Positions 34,380 to 42,996 of a DNA stretch of 64,000 bases are shown in pieces. The stretch is from CAVSNH01 sp963729275. Lineage in GTDB: Bacteria; Actinomycetota; Acidimicrobiia; Acidimicrobiales; RAAP-2. The notes below the pieces were generated by a model that saw only the letters and a list, made by a program, of their open reading frames with translations, was not told where the DNA came from and ran no database searches. A program made the translations under genes and the position numbers. The DNA lies in the NCBI GenBank assembly GCA_963729275.1, contig CAVSNH010000014.1, positions 1 through 64,000 of the forward strand, read 5' to 3'. Positions within the stretch are counted from its first letter, which is position 1, and each line of letters opens with the position of its first letter.

Positions 34380-34447
34380 CAGCCCATGATCGCACGTGCT
34401 GTCGCGTCAGCAGCCCTGGCCCCCTCGACCGCGTGCTCATCCGGCCG

Positions 34448-35239
34448 CTAGCTCAGCACGTCCTTGCGGTTGAACCACCACCAGCCGATGGCGAGGAACA
34501 CGATGACGTAGGGCACCTGAAGGGCGACGCCGTGGAGCATCTCCGAGGTCCGCGTCTGTTGGAAGAAAAGGCTCTGCCAGGCATTCACGTAATGGGTGGG
34601 GTAGATGTAGCTCGTCCCGTTAAGGGCAGAGATGTTGTTGAGGATCTGGGATACCACGCCGAGCCCCACACCGCCGGCCACCGCCGCGAAGGCAGAGTCG
34701 GTCATGGTCGACAGCATGAACGCGAAGGCAAGGTAGGCAGCTTGGCTCCAGGCCACGTACAGGGTCGACAGTGCCAGTCGACCGATCGCACCGGCCTGCG
34801 AGACGGTCGTGAGCGTGGGGGTCGTGACCGGGTGCCATCCGAAGGCGAGCGTTCCCACCGCCAGCCCGACCAGGGAAACCACGAAGGTGGCAGCCACGGC
34901 CAACGCCGCGGCGATCAGCAATTTGGACCCGAGGAGCCGGTTCCGTGAGACGGGTCGCACCAAGAGGTACCGGAGCGTCCCCCAGCTGGCCTCTCCGGAA
35001 ACGGAATCCCCGGCGAACAGGGACACGACCACGATCAAAAGGAAGGCGCTCTCCCCGGCCAGCGCGGCAATCGGGATGTTGATGCCGGAGGCCGTCAGGT
35101 CGAAGAGTCCGAGCGCGGCGCCGTGCGGAGGATTGACCTTGAAGGCGATCGTGAAGATGATGGGGATGACCGCCACCAGGGCCAGCCCGACATAGGTGCG
35201 CAGCCGCCACACCTGCTTGCGGGCTTCGACGGCGATCAC
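34448..35239 (-). CDS. ABC-2 type permease
   Basis: A 263-residue membrane protein with six hydrophobic segments (YVGLALVAVIPIIFTIAFKV, FLLIVVVSLFAGDSVSGEA, VIVFLAIGWWWF). The motif GDSVSGEASWGTLRYLLVRP is the ABC-2 family hallmark between helices 2 and 3. Its start overlaps the ATPase stop by 4 bases. Together they make an exporter for an unknown substrate, possibly a peptide or antibiotic-type efflux unit. Confidence 0.92.
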   Translation of the reverse strand: MIAVEARKQVWRLRTYVGLALVAVIPIIFTIAFKVNPPHGAALGLFDLTASGINIPIAALAGESAFLLIVVVSLFAGDSVSGEASWGTLRYLLVRPVSRNRLLGSKLLIAAALAVAATFVVSLVGLAVGTLAFGWHPVTTPTLTTVSQAGAIGRLALSTLYVAWSQAAYLAFAFMLSTMTDSAFAAVAGGVGLGVVSQILNNISALNGTSYIYPTHYVNAWQSLFFQQTRTSEMLHGVALQVPYVIVFLAIGWWWFNRKDVLS

Positions 35240-36141
35240 GAGCGCTCCAGGATCCCGATGAAGGCATCCTCCAGATGGTGGCGAGCCGTGATCGTCTCCA
35301 CGCCGACTCCAGCTCCGACCAGGGCGGCGACGACCTCTCGGCGCTCGATGCCGTCGAGCTCGACGGACAGCCCAGAGCCCTCGGGTGCAACCTGACCGAC
35401 GCCTTCGATGGCGTCGAGCACTCGTCTGGCCGCGGGGACATCGTCGACCTCGAGGTAGACGGCCGTCGTCGCACTCAGGAGATCGGACACCGCACCAGTC
35501 GTTACCAGCCGCCCCTTGTTCATCACGGCGACGTGGTCGCAGACCTGCTCCACCTCACTCAAGAGATGGCTCGATACGAGCACGGTTGTCCCGGCCTCGG
35601 CCACACGCCGGAGGACCACTCGTGTTTGCCGCATCTGCTGAGGGTCGAGCCCGTCGGTCGGCTCGTCCAATACCAGCAGGTCCGGTGACCCCAGAAGGGC
35701 CTGGGCGAGCCCCAGGCGTTGGCGCATGCCGTGGGAGTACGTCTTGTACTTACGGTCGGCGGCGTCACCGAGATCGGCGATGTCCAGAGCGTCGTCCAGA
35801 TGTGCGTCCGCCATCGATGCCCGTCCCGCTCTCCAGAACAACTCCAGGTTCTGGCGCCCGGACAGGTGCGGCACGAAGCCCGGACCCTCGACCAGCACCC
35901 CCACCCGACGGAGTACCGGTGCGCCGGGCTTGGCCACGTCGCCGAAGATGCGAACCTGGCCTGAGGTCGGGTGGATCAGACCGACCAGCATTCGCATGGT
36001 CGTGGTCTTGCCGGCCCCGTTCGGCCCGAGCAGCCCGAACACACTGCCACTCTCGACCGACAGGTTGAGGTCGTCGACGGCCAGGACGTTGCTGTCGTAG
36101 CGTTTGGTCAGTCCGTCGATGACAATCGGGGTCGTCGCCAC
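35236..36141 (-). CDS. ABC-2 type transporter ATPase
   Basis: A 301-residue ATPase of the drug/bacitracin-export group. Walker A GPNGAGKTTT (39-48), signature YSHGMRQRLGLAQALLG, Walker B LLVLDEPTDGLD, switch VSSHLLSEVE. The C-terminal domain (EVDDVPAARRVLDAI) is the usual dimer/regulatory tail. Translationally coupled to the permease downstream. Confidence 0.94.
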   Translation of the reverse strand: MATTPIVIDGLTKRYDSNVLAVDDLNLSVESGSVFGLLGPNGAGKTTTMRMLVGLIHPTSGQVRIFGDVAKPGAPVLRRVGVLVEGPGFVPHLSGRQNLELFWRAGRASMADAHLDDALDIADLGDAADRKYKTYSHGMRQRLGLAQALLGSPDLLVLDEPTDGLDPQQMRQTRVVLRRVAEAGTTVLVSSHLLSEVEQVCDHVAVMNKGRLVTTGAVSDLLSATTAVYLEVDDVPAARRVLDAIEGVGQVAPEGSGLSVELDGIERREVVAALVGAGVGVETITARHHLEDAFIGILERS

Positions 36142-36373
36142 GAGAGCGTCAGGCTCGCGCTTGTGTCAGAGCCGCCGAGAAATGCACGAGCGCAGGATAA
36201 TCCCCAGTGAGCGATCACCGAAGTGATCGATGAAATGGCCGGGCGTTGCCGCCACCGTCCGGCGTGAGTGGGCCAAGAGCGAAGCGAAGGCCTCGAGCGA
36301 CGAGGCAATCGGTCGGCCTGTGCGGTGTCCGCCCGGTGCGTCAGTGCCGTCCCACAAAGTGTTCGGCCTAGGG

Positions 36374-37492
36374 CTATCGGTGGCGTGACCAGACCCCGGC
36401 TCGTTGCAGATCGGCGGCAGTGACGACACCGGCCAGCCGGTTGTCGGCGTCGAGCACGAGAGCGGGCCGGCCGCCACTGGACGTCATGCGCCCGAGCAAC
36501 ATGTCCATCGACTCGTCCGGGCTGGCCGTGAGAACGCCACTGAGCGGGATGGCGATCTGGGCCAGGGTCGTGGTCGATCGCCGCTCGGGTGGCACGGCAT
36601 GGACCGCCTGAGCCGTGACCACCCCGGCCAGCCACCCGTTGTCGTCGGTGACGGCGATGGCGTGTCCCTGGTACTGCCCAAGGTGGCGATTGACGAGCTC
36701 ATCGACGGTGATGCCCTGGGGCACCGTGGGCGGGTGCGGGGTCATGACCTGACCCACTTTCAGGTCGCTCAGGGCTCCATGAAGGACGGCGTACCGTTCC
36801 TCGGCTCGCGCCGAGGAGTAGAGGAACAGGCCGATGAGAGCCGACCACAGGCCGGTGATGCCTACCTCGACGAATGCGAAGACGCCGACGGCAATGAGAA
36901 GGACGGCGAATCCGCGGCCGGTCCGTGCCGCGGCAATCGAGGCGCGTGAGTGGCTGCCCCAACGGCGCCAGAGGCCGGCCCGGAGGATGCGACCGCCGTC
37001 GAGAGGAGCAGCGGGAATCAAGTTGAATATCGCCAACGCCACGTTGATCTCCCACAGCCACGACAGGGTGTCGACGAGCACGCCGCGCACTCCGATTTCG
37101 ACGAGCACTACCTCGACGGCAGCGAAGAAGGCGGCCAGCATGAGGCTGGTCGCCGGGCCCACCGCGGCGATGCGAAAGTCAGCCCCTGGGGTACGGGCTT
37201 CTCCCTCGAGCTGTGCGACACCACCGAACAGGAAGAGGGTGATCGATCGAACGCCGACTCCGTTGCGCCTGGCGACCAGGGAGTGCGAAACCTCGTGGGC
37301 CAGCAGGGAAGCCAAGAGGACCACGGCTCCGATCACGCCGGCGATCCAATCGACGGTGTCGGGAGTCCCGCCCTGTGGAGGGAGCACGTAGTCGGCGAGG
37401 TTCCAAGCAAAGAGGGCGAGGATGAGGAACACGCTCCAATTCACACCCACCGCGATCCCGAAGAAGGTTCCGAGGCGGATGCTCTGTCTCAT
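36374..37492 (-). CDS. Site-2-protease-like M50 metallopeptidase with CBS pair
   Basis: A 372-residue intramembrane protease. The zinc motif HEVSH is at residues 66-70 and the third ligand in NLIPAAPLDGGR (Asp165). Six hydrophobic segments precede two CBS domains (about residues 245-372: QVMTPHPPTVPQGITVDEL and SPDESMDMLLGRMTSSGG), which usually sense adenine nucleotides. This Rv-type M50-CBS architecture is common in actinobacteria and is thought to cleave membrane-anchored regulators. Its target is not evident here. Confidence 0.92.
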   Translation of the reverse strand: MRQSIRLGTFFGIAVGVNWSVFLILALFAWNLADYVLPPQGGTPDTVDWIAGVIGAVVLLASLLAHEVSHSLVARRNGVGVRSITLFLFGGVAQLEGEARTPGADFRIAAVGPATSLMLAAFFAAVEVVLVEIGVRGVLVDTLSWLWEINVALAIFNLIPAAPLDGGRILRAGLWRRWGSHSRASIAAARTGRGFAVLLIAVGVFAFVEVGITGLWSALIGLFLYSSARAEERYAVLHGALSDLKVGQVMTPHPPTVPQGITVDELVNRHLGQYQGHAIAVTDDNGWLAGVVTAQAVHAVPPERRSTTTLAQIAIPLSGVLTASPDESMDMLLGRMTSSGGRPALVLDADNRLAGVVTAADLQRAGVWSRHR

Positions 37493-37636
37493 CGTGTTCC
37501 TGCGTTCGTCGAAGGCTCCGCTGGCTCTCCGAGATTAGTCGGGCCCACTCCGCCTCTCGCCGTCGGCCTCGTCGCCCCTTCCAGTGGTCACCCTCGCGCC
37601 CTGGTACCCGGACGGCTGAGTGGACTGCCAAACTAG

Positions 37637-38257
37637 GTGCTCGTGCGCCCTAATCCTCTTCACGCCTCCGACGATCCGGAGGTGGTCCGCCGGCTGATCC
37701 GCGAGAACCCATGGGGGATTCTGGTCAGCAACAACAACGGCGAGTTGGTCGCTTCTCACTACCCGATCCTGCTCGACGAGGAAGCCGAGGGATTGACCGT
37801 CCTGACCCACGTCGGCCGGCCCGACGACACGCTCCACGGATTCGGCGACCGCGAGATCTTGCTGATCATCCAGGGTCGCCATGGGTACATCTCTCCCAGC
37901 TGGTACGGGCCAGGAGCGATTCGAGCGCCGACCTGGAACTTCAGCACCGCCCACTGCTATGGCGTTCCCCAGATCCTCGACGAGGACGACAATCTCGCCG
38001 TGCTCGGCGGACTTGTCGCCCACTTCGAACGTCACGTGGAAGAACCACTGCTGCTCGACCCGGAATGGGGTCGACCGCTGTCCCGAGGGACGATGGGGAT
38101 CCGACTGCCGATCTCGCGCTTCATCTGCAAGGTCAAGATGAGCCAGGACAAGGATCCCGTGACCCAGCGACAGGTGATGGCGGCCCTGCGCACGCCCGGG
38201 CCCTTCTCCAATCCCGAGCTCGCCGACGACATGGCGCGGGCGCTTTCCCCCTCGTAG
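37637..38257 (+). CDS. PaiB-like FMN-binding protein
   Basis: A 206-residue split-barrel protein of the PaiB/FMN-binding negative transcriptional regulator family. Motifs: NPWGILVSNNNGELVASHYP, HVGRPDD, GRHGYISPSWYG, PTWNFSTAHCYG and the C-terminal LPISRFICKVKMSQDKD, all typical. In Bacillus PaiB represses sporulation and protease genes; biochemical role elsewhere is unclear. GTG start (37637) or the GTG two codons later. Confidence 0.88.
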   Translation: MLVRPNPLHASDDPEVVRRLIRENPWGILVSNNNGELVASHYPILLDEEAEGLTVLTHVGRPDDTLHGFGDREILLIIQGRHGYISPSWYGPGAIRAPTWNFSTAHCYGVPQILDEDDNLAVLGGLVAHFERHVEEPLLLDPEWGRPLSRGTMGIRLPISRFICKVKMSQDKDPVTQRQVMAALRTPGPFSNPELADDMARALSPS

Positions 38258-38356
38258 CCCACCGCCCATCTTCGAGGGTGCGGCCGAGGGTGGGTTGGCC
38301 CTGGTCGTCACCCGGGTCCCACGTCGTCTCCGCAGATCTATAAGCTGACTCTGCTG

Positions 38357-38521
38357 ATGACGAGCGACGCCCACAATGACAGGGACACGGAGCGCCTAGA
38401 GCGGCGACTCGACGAGCAGGAGTTGGCGTCGTTCCCGGCCTCGGATCCCCACTCGGATTGGGCGGGTCCGCCGGAATGGACGATCGCGGTTGAGAGGCGA
38501 CGCCACTCGGGCCTCGGGTAA
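38357..38521 (+). CDS. Short acidic protein with FPASDP motif
   Basis: A 54-residue protein, MTSDAHNDRDTERLERRLDE followed by QELASFPASDPHSDWAGPP and ending in a basic tail (VERRRHSGLG). The phrase DEQELASFPASDPHS matches the widespread small-protein motif (D-x-AL-x2-TFPASDPxS) of unknown function. The ATG follows the preceding gene by 99 bp. Confidence 0.6.
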   Translation: MTSDAHNDRDTERLERRLDEQELASFPASDPHSDWAGPPEWTIAVERRRHSGLG

Positions 38522-38651
38522 CCGTCGAGGGGGGGGCGGGCCGGAGGGGAAGTACGTTCGCTTCGTCAGCCCGGGGCATCGCCATTGAGCAGCGGAGTCC
38601 GGCAACGGCGCGTCCGGAAGACCCAATCAGTGAGTTGATCCGTTCCTCGTC

Positions 38652-39093
38652 TCACTTCTTGGTTGCGGCCACGATAGACGGGAGGATCTTCGGACCGATC
38701 CACCGGCCGAAGTGCACGACTTCGGCTCTCGTGTCCGGGAGAGGTGCAGTCGGGTCCCCAGACGTTGAACGGAAAGTGGACGCCATCCGGTGCCCGCACC
38801 GTCACACTCTCGATGGACGACGTGGACCTTCCGGCGGGCCGACCATGGCGTTGAGGTTCACGAGCGAGCTGGTCGTCGGGCTGGCTGCCGCCGCCTGGTT
38901 GACCAATCGTTTTGAGGCTGAAGAATCCGCCTCGAAGCCAGCCTGCCCCGAAGTGGTTGCCCATGATGACGAGGAGGGCGACCGCCCGGAGCCCATCCAG
39001 GGCAACGATGCGCTCCTTTCCAGTCGCAGATGGTCGTATGGAGCGATCGGGTGTCGGCGGTTCATCACGTTCCCGAAGCACCACCGACGTCAT
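38652..39093 (-). pseudogene. Remnant of OafA-type acyltransferase with SGNH domain
   Basis: Both ends of a large envelope-acetylating enzyme survive. The start (ATG 39093) reads RIVALDGLRAVALLVIMGNH then FGAGWLRGGF, the unmistakable first helix of acyltransferase-3 proteins. The C-terminal end reads SVTVRAPDGVHF and, after a one-base frameshift near 38735, DTRAEVVHFGRWIGPKILPS then IVAATKK and a stop, the closing part of a SGNH-hydrolase domain. Some 500-600 internal residues are missing. Loss by internal deletion is the simplest reading; function is gone. Confidence 0.72.
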
Positions 39094-39313
39094 GCCCGGC
39101 GCTGTTCGGCCAGCATGGCCCCGTGGCCGAACCGCGCATACCTCGCCATCGTTGGCAGAGAACAGAGATCCTACGAACGGGCGTGAAGACAGATGGGATT
39201 GGCGCCAACCACCCGCTCAGCAGGCCGGCCAGGTCTGGTGTGACGGCAACCTCACTGACCGCTCGACGGCCTGTCCGTCAATCCGCTATTTGAATGCCGC
39301 CCCACCAAGAGCA

Positions 39314-39808
39314 CTACTCATTTTCTGAGTGCAGCTGGCCTTCGATGCCCTGAGCCTCAATGTCGAGCCGGCGCAGGAGACCAGGCACGATGCGTCGCTC
39401 AGCCATGCGACCGATGCCCGGCACCGCAACAATAAGCTCGCCGTCGAGGTGCCGCACCGTGCCACCTCCGGCTGCCGTGAGAACGAAATCACTGGAACCA
39501 TGGAGTCGCCTGGGATCCTTCTCAGCCTCGAAGTGGACGACGCCGGAAGCCGCCGACCGGTCCACTCGTGTCTCCTGGATCCACGCCAGACGACTCGAGC
39601 CGAGCAGGCGTTGGGCCAAGGGATCCAGCTTCCCTACATAGTTGTATCGGAGCCGCAGCATGGTGACATCTCTGCTCTCGCTGCGTTCGAGCACCTCGGG
39701 CTGGCTCAGGTCGGGAAGGGCGAGGTCGACGTAGAAGGCGGGGTCGACCATCACTCCCTCGACAGCTTCCTTCGATCCACTGAAATGGTGCTCGCTGTGG
39801 AAGCGCAC
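39314..39808 (-). CDS. DUF2505 (SRPBCC-like) protein
   Basis: A 164-residue protein of the DUF2505 family, a START/SRPBCC-type lipid-binding fold found in actinobacteria. Typical segments: FHSEHHFSGSKEAVEGVMVD at the start, VTMLRLRYNYVGKLDPLAQR, and the closing helix RMAERRIVPGLLRRLDIEAQ. Function unknown. ATG start; monocistronic. Confidence 0.82.
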   Translation of the reverse strand: MRFHSEHHFSGSKEAVEGVMVDPAFYVDLALPDLSQPEVLERSESRDVTMLRLRYNYVGKLDPLAQRLLGSSRLAWIQETRVDRSAASGVVHFEAEKDPRRLHGSSDFVLTAAGGGTVRHLDGELIVAVPGIGRMAERRIVPGLLRRLDIEAQGIEGQLHSENE

Positions 39809-39909
39809 CGCCAGATATTGGCACCTTTGGGTAAGCCGGTACCCTGCGATGTTGGCTGACCCAGGCGGATCCAGGGCGCCTGCACTCGGGCGCGAGTGCT
39901 CCGCGCCGG

Positions 39910-40743
39910 CTACGCCTTGCGGGCGGCCACTAGCCAGTAGGCGCCGCCCAGCACGACACCCTTGACCGTGGCGTACGGTCGCAGCGCTTCGAGGGCGGCC
40001 TCGGTACCGGCCTGCACGACCTCGGGGTCCTTGCCCACCACCAGCCGGCGCCCCATCTCGTCAGAGAGCATGAAGGCGACGACGTCCTCGGGATCGCGTC
40101 CCATTTGCATCTCGTCCTTGTGCTCCTCGACGGTGACCTCCGACCACCCTGCGGACTCAAGCAGGCCCCTGGTCCGCTGGGCGTCGGCCAAGGAGAAGGG
40201 TCCGGGGGCGCCAGGTTGGGGCAGCTCGGGGATCCCCACGTGGGCCACTATGGCCATAGCCGGCACCGCGATCCACTCGTTGGCGAACATCTCCTGCCAG
40301 CACACGAAGCACAGGCGACCACCCGGACGGACTGCATTTGCCAGGTTGGCGAAGGCGACCTCCGGGTCGTCGAAGAACATGACGCCGAAGCGGCTCACGA
40401 CAACGTCGAATAGTTGGTCGAAGGAGGCGGTCTGGGCGTCGCGTTGGACGAAGTCGACGTCGACCCCTTGGTCCTCGGCCCGCCGACGGGCCACCCCCAG
40501 CATGGGCGCTGAGAGGTCGAGACCGGTCACCCGCCCCCCGGGTCCTACGTTTCGGGCCGCCTCGAGGCTGATGGCACCGTTGCCGCACCCGACGTCCAGG
40601 ACTCGCTCGCCCGGCTCGAGGACGGCGGCCGTCAGCAGTCGGTGGCCGAAGGGGGCGAGCATGGTGTCGAAGCGCTCGGCCTCGGTCACCCAGACATCGG
40701 CGGGGCGCCCGTTCCAGTACTCGGCCATGTCGGCGTTGGCCAT
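39910..40743 (-). CDS. SAM-dependent methyltransferase (class I)
   Basis: A 277-residue class I methyltransferase. Motif I VLDVGCGNGAISLEA, motif II acid in VTGLDLSAPML, motif III DVDFVQRDAQT, motif IV FDVVVSRFGVMFF. The N-terminus (MAEYWNGRPADVWVTEAERF) is of the UbiE/COQ5-like group acting on small molecules or quinones; the substrate is not deducible. Confidence 0.9.
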   Translation of the reverse strand: MANADMAEYWNGRPADVWVTEAERFDTMLAPFGHRLLTAAVLEPGERVLDVGCGNGAISLEAARNVGPGGRVTGLDLSAPMLGVARRRAEDQGVDVDFVQRDAQTASFDQLFDVVVSRFGVMFFDDPEVAFANLANAVRPGGRLCFVCWQEMFANEWIAVPAMAIVAHVGIPELPQPGAPGPFSLADAQRTRGLLESAGWSEVTVEEHKDEMQMGRDPEDVVAFMLSDEMGRRLVVGKDPEVVQAGTEAALEALRPYATVKGVVLGGAYWLVAARKA

Positions 40744-40929
40744 GGCCCTTTTCTAGCGCTGGTGTGTCCTCCGGTGCGGCGAAGGTCAACGTCTGCTGGT
40801 TCAGGAATCCGACCTGTAGGTGCCCCCGTACCTGGCGGTTCTTGGCTATTCCACAGCGCTGCTCGGTGGGTCGCGAAAGCTCAGGCGTCGGTGGCGATAG
40901 GGTTCGCCCTGTCCCGCTACCGTGGCCCA

Positions 40930-41196
40930 GTGAGCAGCCCGCGAGTGCCCGGTGGGGTGGTGCACAAACTTCCGGGAGACCTGCGCAAGGCGCTGATCGC
41001 CAACCCCATGGCTCTCGATGCCTGGAAGGACATCACGCCCCTGGCCCGCAACGAGTTCATCTGCTGGGTCGAGGATGCCAAGCAGGAGATGACCCGAGAA
41101 CGCCGCATCCGCCGGACGCAGGAGGAGCTGGAGGAAGGCCAGCGTCGGCCCTGCTGCTGGCCAGGGTGCGCACACCGCGAGCGCACCGGCAGGTAG
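40930..41196 (+). CDS. YdeI/OmpD-associated (bacteriocin-protection) family protein
   Basis: An 88-residue protein carrying the family core LPGDLRKALIANPMALDAWK, DITPLARNEFICWVEDAKQE and RERRIRRTQEELEEGQRRP. The tail CCWPGCAHRE adds three Cys/His residues, not typical of the family, perhaps a metal site. GTG start at 40930 after weak ribosome signals; the frame is open upstream but reads as noise. Confidence 0.8.
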   Translation: MSSPRVPGGVVHKLPGDLRKALIANPMALDAWKDITPLARNEFICWVEDAKQEMTRERRIRRTQEELEEGQRRPCCWPGCAHRERTGR

Positions 41197-41366
41197 CAGC
41201 CGGCTGGGCGTCGCCCCTACCAGCGGAGTCAGCCCATACAGCCGACGGGTTGGGTTCACTGCCAGTGGTGGGCGGCCGACGGTACCTGCGTCCTGGCGTT
41301 TTCACCACCACGTCAGGAATGGTGGGATTCGACCGACAGTGGGCCGACTGTTTGAGCCCGCTGTAG

Positions 41367-41406
41367 AGGTTCGGAGGTTCGGAGGTTCCGAGGTTCGGAG
41401 GTTCGG
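41367..41406. repeat. Five tandem copies of an 8-bp repeat
   Basis: AGGTTCGG repeats five times without spacers (41367-41374, 41375-41382, 41383-41390, 41391-41398, 41399-41406); the third copy is AGGTTCCG. Located in the gap after the YdeI-like gene. A simple sequence repeat likely to vary in copy number between strains. Confidence 0.9.
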
Positions 41407-41480
41407 TCAGAGGACGCAGACGCGCCTCCCGGCCCGCGCAGGGCGGGCCGGGAGCTGGTGGGCGGAGGGGTCAGGAAGGA

Positions 41481-42093
41481 CTACGCCGCGGCGAGGCCCT
41501 CGTGATTGTGACCGGTCAGCATCTCCTCGTCTTCGTCTGTGCGCCGTGCGTGCACCATGCCGAGGGCGACCAGGACTGCGAGCAGTCCGGCCACACCGAA
41601 GGCGGCGATGCCGCACCAGAAGGCGATCTCAGCGATCAGCCTGAAGCCGTAAGCCTCGAGTAGCAGGCCCCGGAGGGTCGTCCCCAGGAAGACCTCCTGC
41701 ACCTGTGGCCTCGGCGGCCGTGTAAGCGGTAGAGCCCTTCGGAAGGACCATGGCCGCTTGGCTCATCTGGGCATAGGTCTTGCCGCCCCCGATCTCGCTC
41801 AGGTGGACGGCAATGAAGTCGTTGGCATAGGCCTCTGCCTGCTGTCCGGTCAGAAGCTGCTGGCCGGCGTACTGAGAGACCGAGGGAGTCATCGACCTGG
41901 TGATCTCGGTCCCGTTAGGGTGAGCGAGAGCCGCCGCTGTGGGGAACGTGATCTGATGCTCGGACAATTGCGTGTGGACGTAGTTGTTGGCAAAGCCGTA
42001 GCCCACCATCAGCAGTGAGCCGGCGACCACCAACACCACGACGGCCACCGCACCCCCTGCGCTAGCCAACTTGTCGAACACCTTGCGCCGCAT
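41481..42093 (-). pseudogene. Two-helix membrane protein with one-base frameshift
   Basis: From ATG 42093 (ribosome site GGAGGG) the frame reads MRRKVFDKLASAGGAVAVVV, a first membrane helix, then an extracytoplasmic stretch (QLSEHQITFPTAAALAHPNG). At about 41704 one extra base shifts the frame; the original continues QEVFLGTTLRGLLLEAYGF, a second helix (FWCGIAAFGVAGLLAVLVAL) and an acidic tail (TDEDEEMLTGH). Deleting one base gives 203 residues. Unknown function. Two GGGA-N6-TCCC boxes lie in its promoter region. Confidence 0.78.
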
Positions 42094-42196
42094 TTGAACC
42101 CTCCTTGATCTTCGTAACCCCTCTCGATGAGGTGATCCATCTCCATGGTCCTCCTCAGAAGGAGGGGTGACATAAGGGAGAAGGTCACGTCCACTA

Positions 42197-42210
42197 GGGA
42201 AGAAGGTCCC
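42197..42210. promoter_or_regulatory. GGGA-N6-TCCC palindrome 1
   Basis: GGGAAGAAGGTCCC agrees at 11 of 14 positions with the DosR/DevR box GGGACTWWAGTCCC. It lies in the divergent region between the membrane protein gene (42093) and the small gene at 42292, 104 bp upstream of the former. Confidence 0.55.
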
Positions 42211-42241
42211 GATGGGCCCGCGGCACTCCTGTGACCAGAAA

Positions 42242-42255
42242 GGGAAATTCCTCCC
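42242..42255. promoter_or_regulatory. GGGA-N6-TCCC palindrome 2
   Basis: GGGAAATTCCTCCC, extended by A/T to AGGGA...TCCCT, agrees at 10 of 14 positions with the DosR/DevR consensus. It starts 45 bp from box 1, about four helical turns, and 50 bp before the ATG at 42292. Confidence 0.55.
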
Positions 42256-42291
42256 TAGTCCTCTCCCTGCCCGTCGGAGCAGTATCGAGTA

Positions 42292-42594
42292 ATGAGCATG
42301 TACGTGGAGGTTCTCTCGGGCGCCCTGGACACCTGGGCCGCTGACGTGAGTGAGGACGACCTCCTCGACCACGTGCTCGCCTGTCTCCTCGCCCTGCCCT
42401 CCGCAACTTCTGGGTCCGGTCAAAGCGCCAATGCCCGACTCGCGGCCGAGATCGCCTGTGACCGTGCGCTGTTCAAACTGGCGGCCCACCACGGGATCGA
42501 CGTGGCCGCACAGCGTTTCTCGCGCCCACAGGCGGAGGGGCGAGGCACTGGCCCTCGCCGCCGGGATCGCGATCGAGAACAACTGACTCCATGA
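42292..42594 (+). CDS. Small helical protein, 3' end rearranged
   Basis: A 100-residue frame. MYVEVLSGALDTWAADVSED, LLDHVLACLLALPSA and ACDRALFKLAAHHGIDVAAQ resemble a small actinobacterial protein of ~95 residues that I remember ending shortly after a FxRP segment. Here RFSRP is followed by Arg-rich text (GRGTGPRRRDRDREQ) that is out-of-frame histidine-kinase sequence, so a deletion probably fused its end to the kinase remnant. The ATG at 42298 is an equally good start. Confidence 0.6.
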   Translation: MSMYVEVLSGALDTWAADVSEDDLLDHVLACLLALPSATSGSGQSANARLAAEIACDRALFKLAAHHGIDVAAQRFSRPQAEGRGTGPRRRDRDREQLTP

Positions 42595-42844
42595 TCGGGT
42601 TCGAATCATCAGTGTCCTCGATGACCGGGACCGAATCGCCCGGGACCTACACGATCGGGTGATCCAGCGGGTGTACGCGGTCGGCATGAGCTTGCACGGT
42701 GCGACGAGGCTGCCAGACCGTGAGCAAGTGATCGAGCGGATCTCGCGAGCCATCGACGACCTCGACGCCACCATCGCCGAGATACGGACGGCCATCTTCG
42801 AATTGGGTGAGTCGGCACTCCCGAAGGTCTCCGACAAGCCGTAA
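42535..42844 (+). pseudogene. DevS/DosT-type histidine kinase remnant
   Basis: The frame reads EALALAAGIAIENN (end of a GAF domain), then an in-frame TGA at 42584-42586, then LHDRVRIISVLDDRDRIARD, LHDRVIQRVYAVGMSLHGAT and AIDDLDATIAEIRTAIFELG, the HisKA_3 dimerisation helix with its phosphorylatable His in RDLHD. The TGA stands where CGA (Arg) is expected, a single C-to-T change. The ATPase domain and most sensor domains are missing. It is the signature partner of DevR/DosR response regulators, matching the nearby boxes. Confidence 0.78.
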
Positions 42845-42974
42845 TCCAGCTTGCCGAGGAGCTCGCCCACGCCCTGAGGCGGAACCCTGACGTCTTCAGA
42901 CCGGTCTCGTCGACGAGATCGCCACGCGCACCGATCATGGATACGAGCGTGCCAGCTCTGTGACCGACCCAATA

Positions 42975-42988
42975 GGGAGATTCGTCCC
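42975..42988. promoter_or_regulatory. GGGA-N6-TCCC palindrome 3
   Basis: GGGAGATTCGTCCC sits inside the perfect 7-bp dyad ATAGGGA (42972-42978) / TCCCTAT (42985-42991). It agrees at 11 of 14 positions with the DosR/DevR consensus and lies about 80 bp before the SpoIIAA-like remnant. Confidence 0.6.
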
Positions 42989-42996
42989 TATCCGAA

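Noticed and set aside
41367..41406. Tandem repeat considered as CRISPR or att core
   Set aside because: Repeats are 8 bp with no spacers; no recombinase nearby.
41481..42093. Programmed ribosomal frameshifting at 41704
   Set aside because: No slippery heptamer or downstream structure is visible; a single inserted base explains the break.
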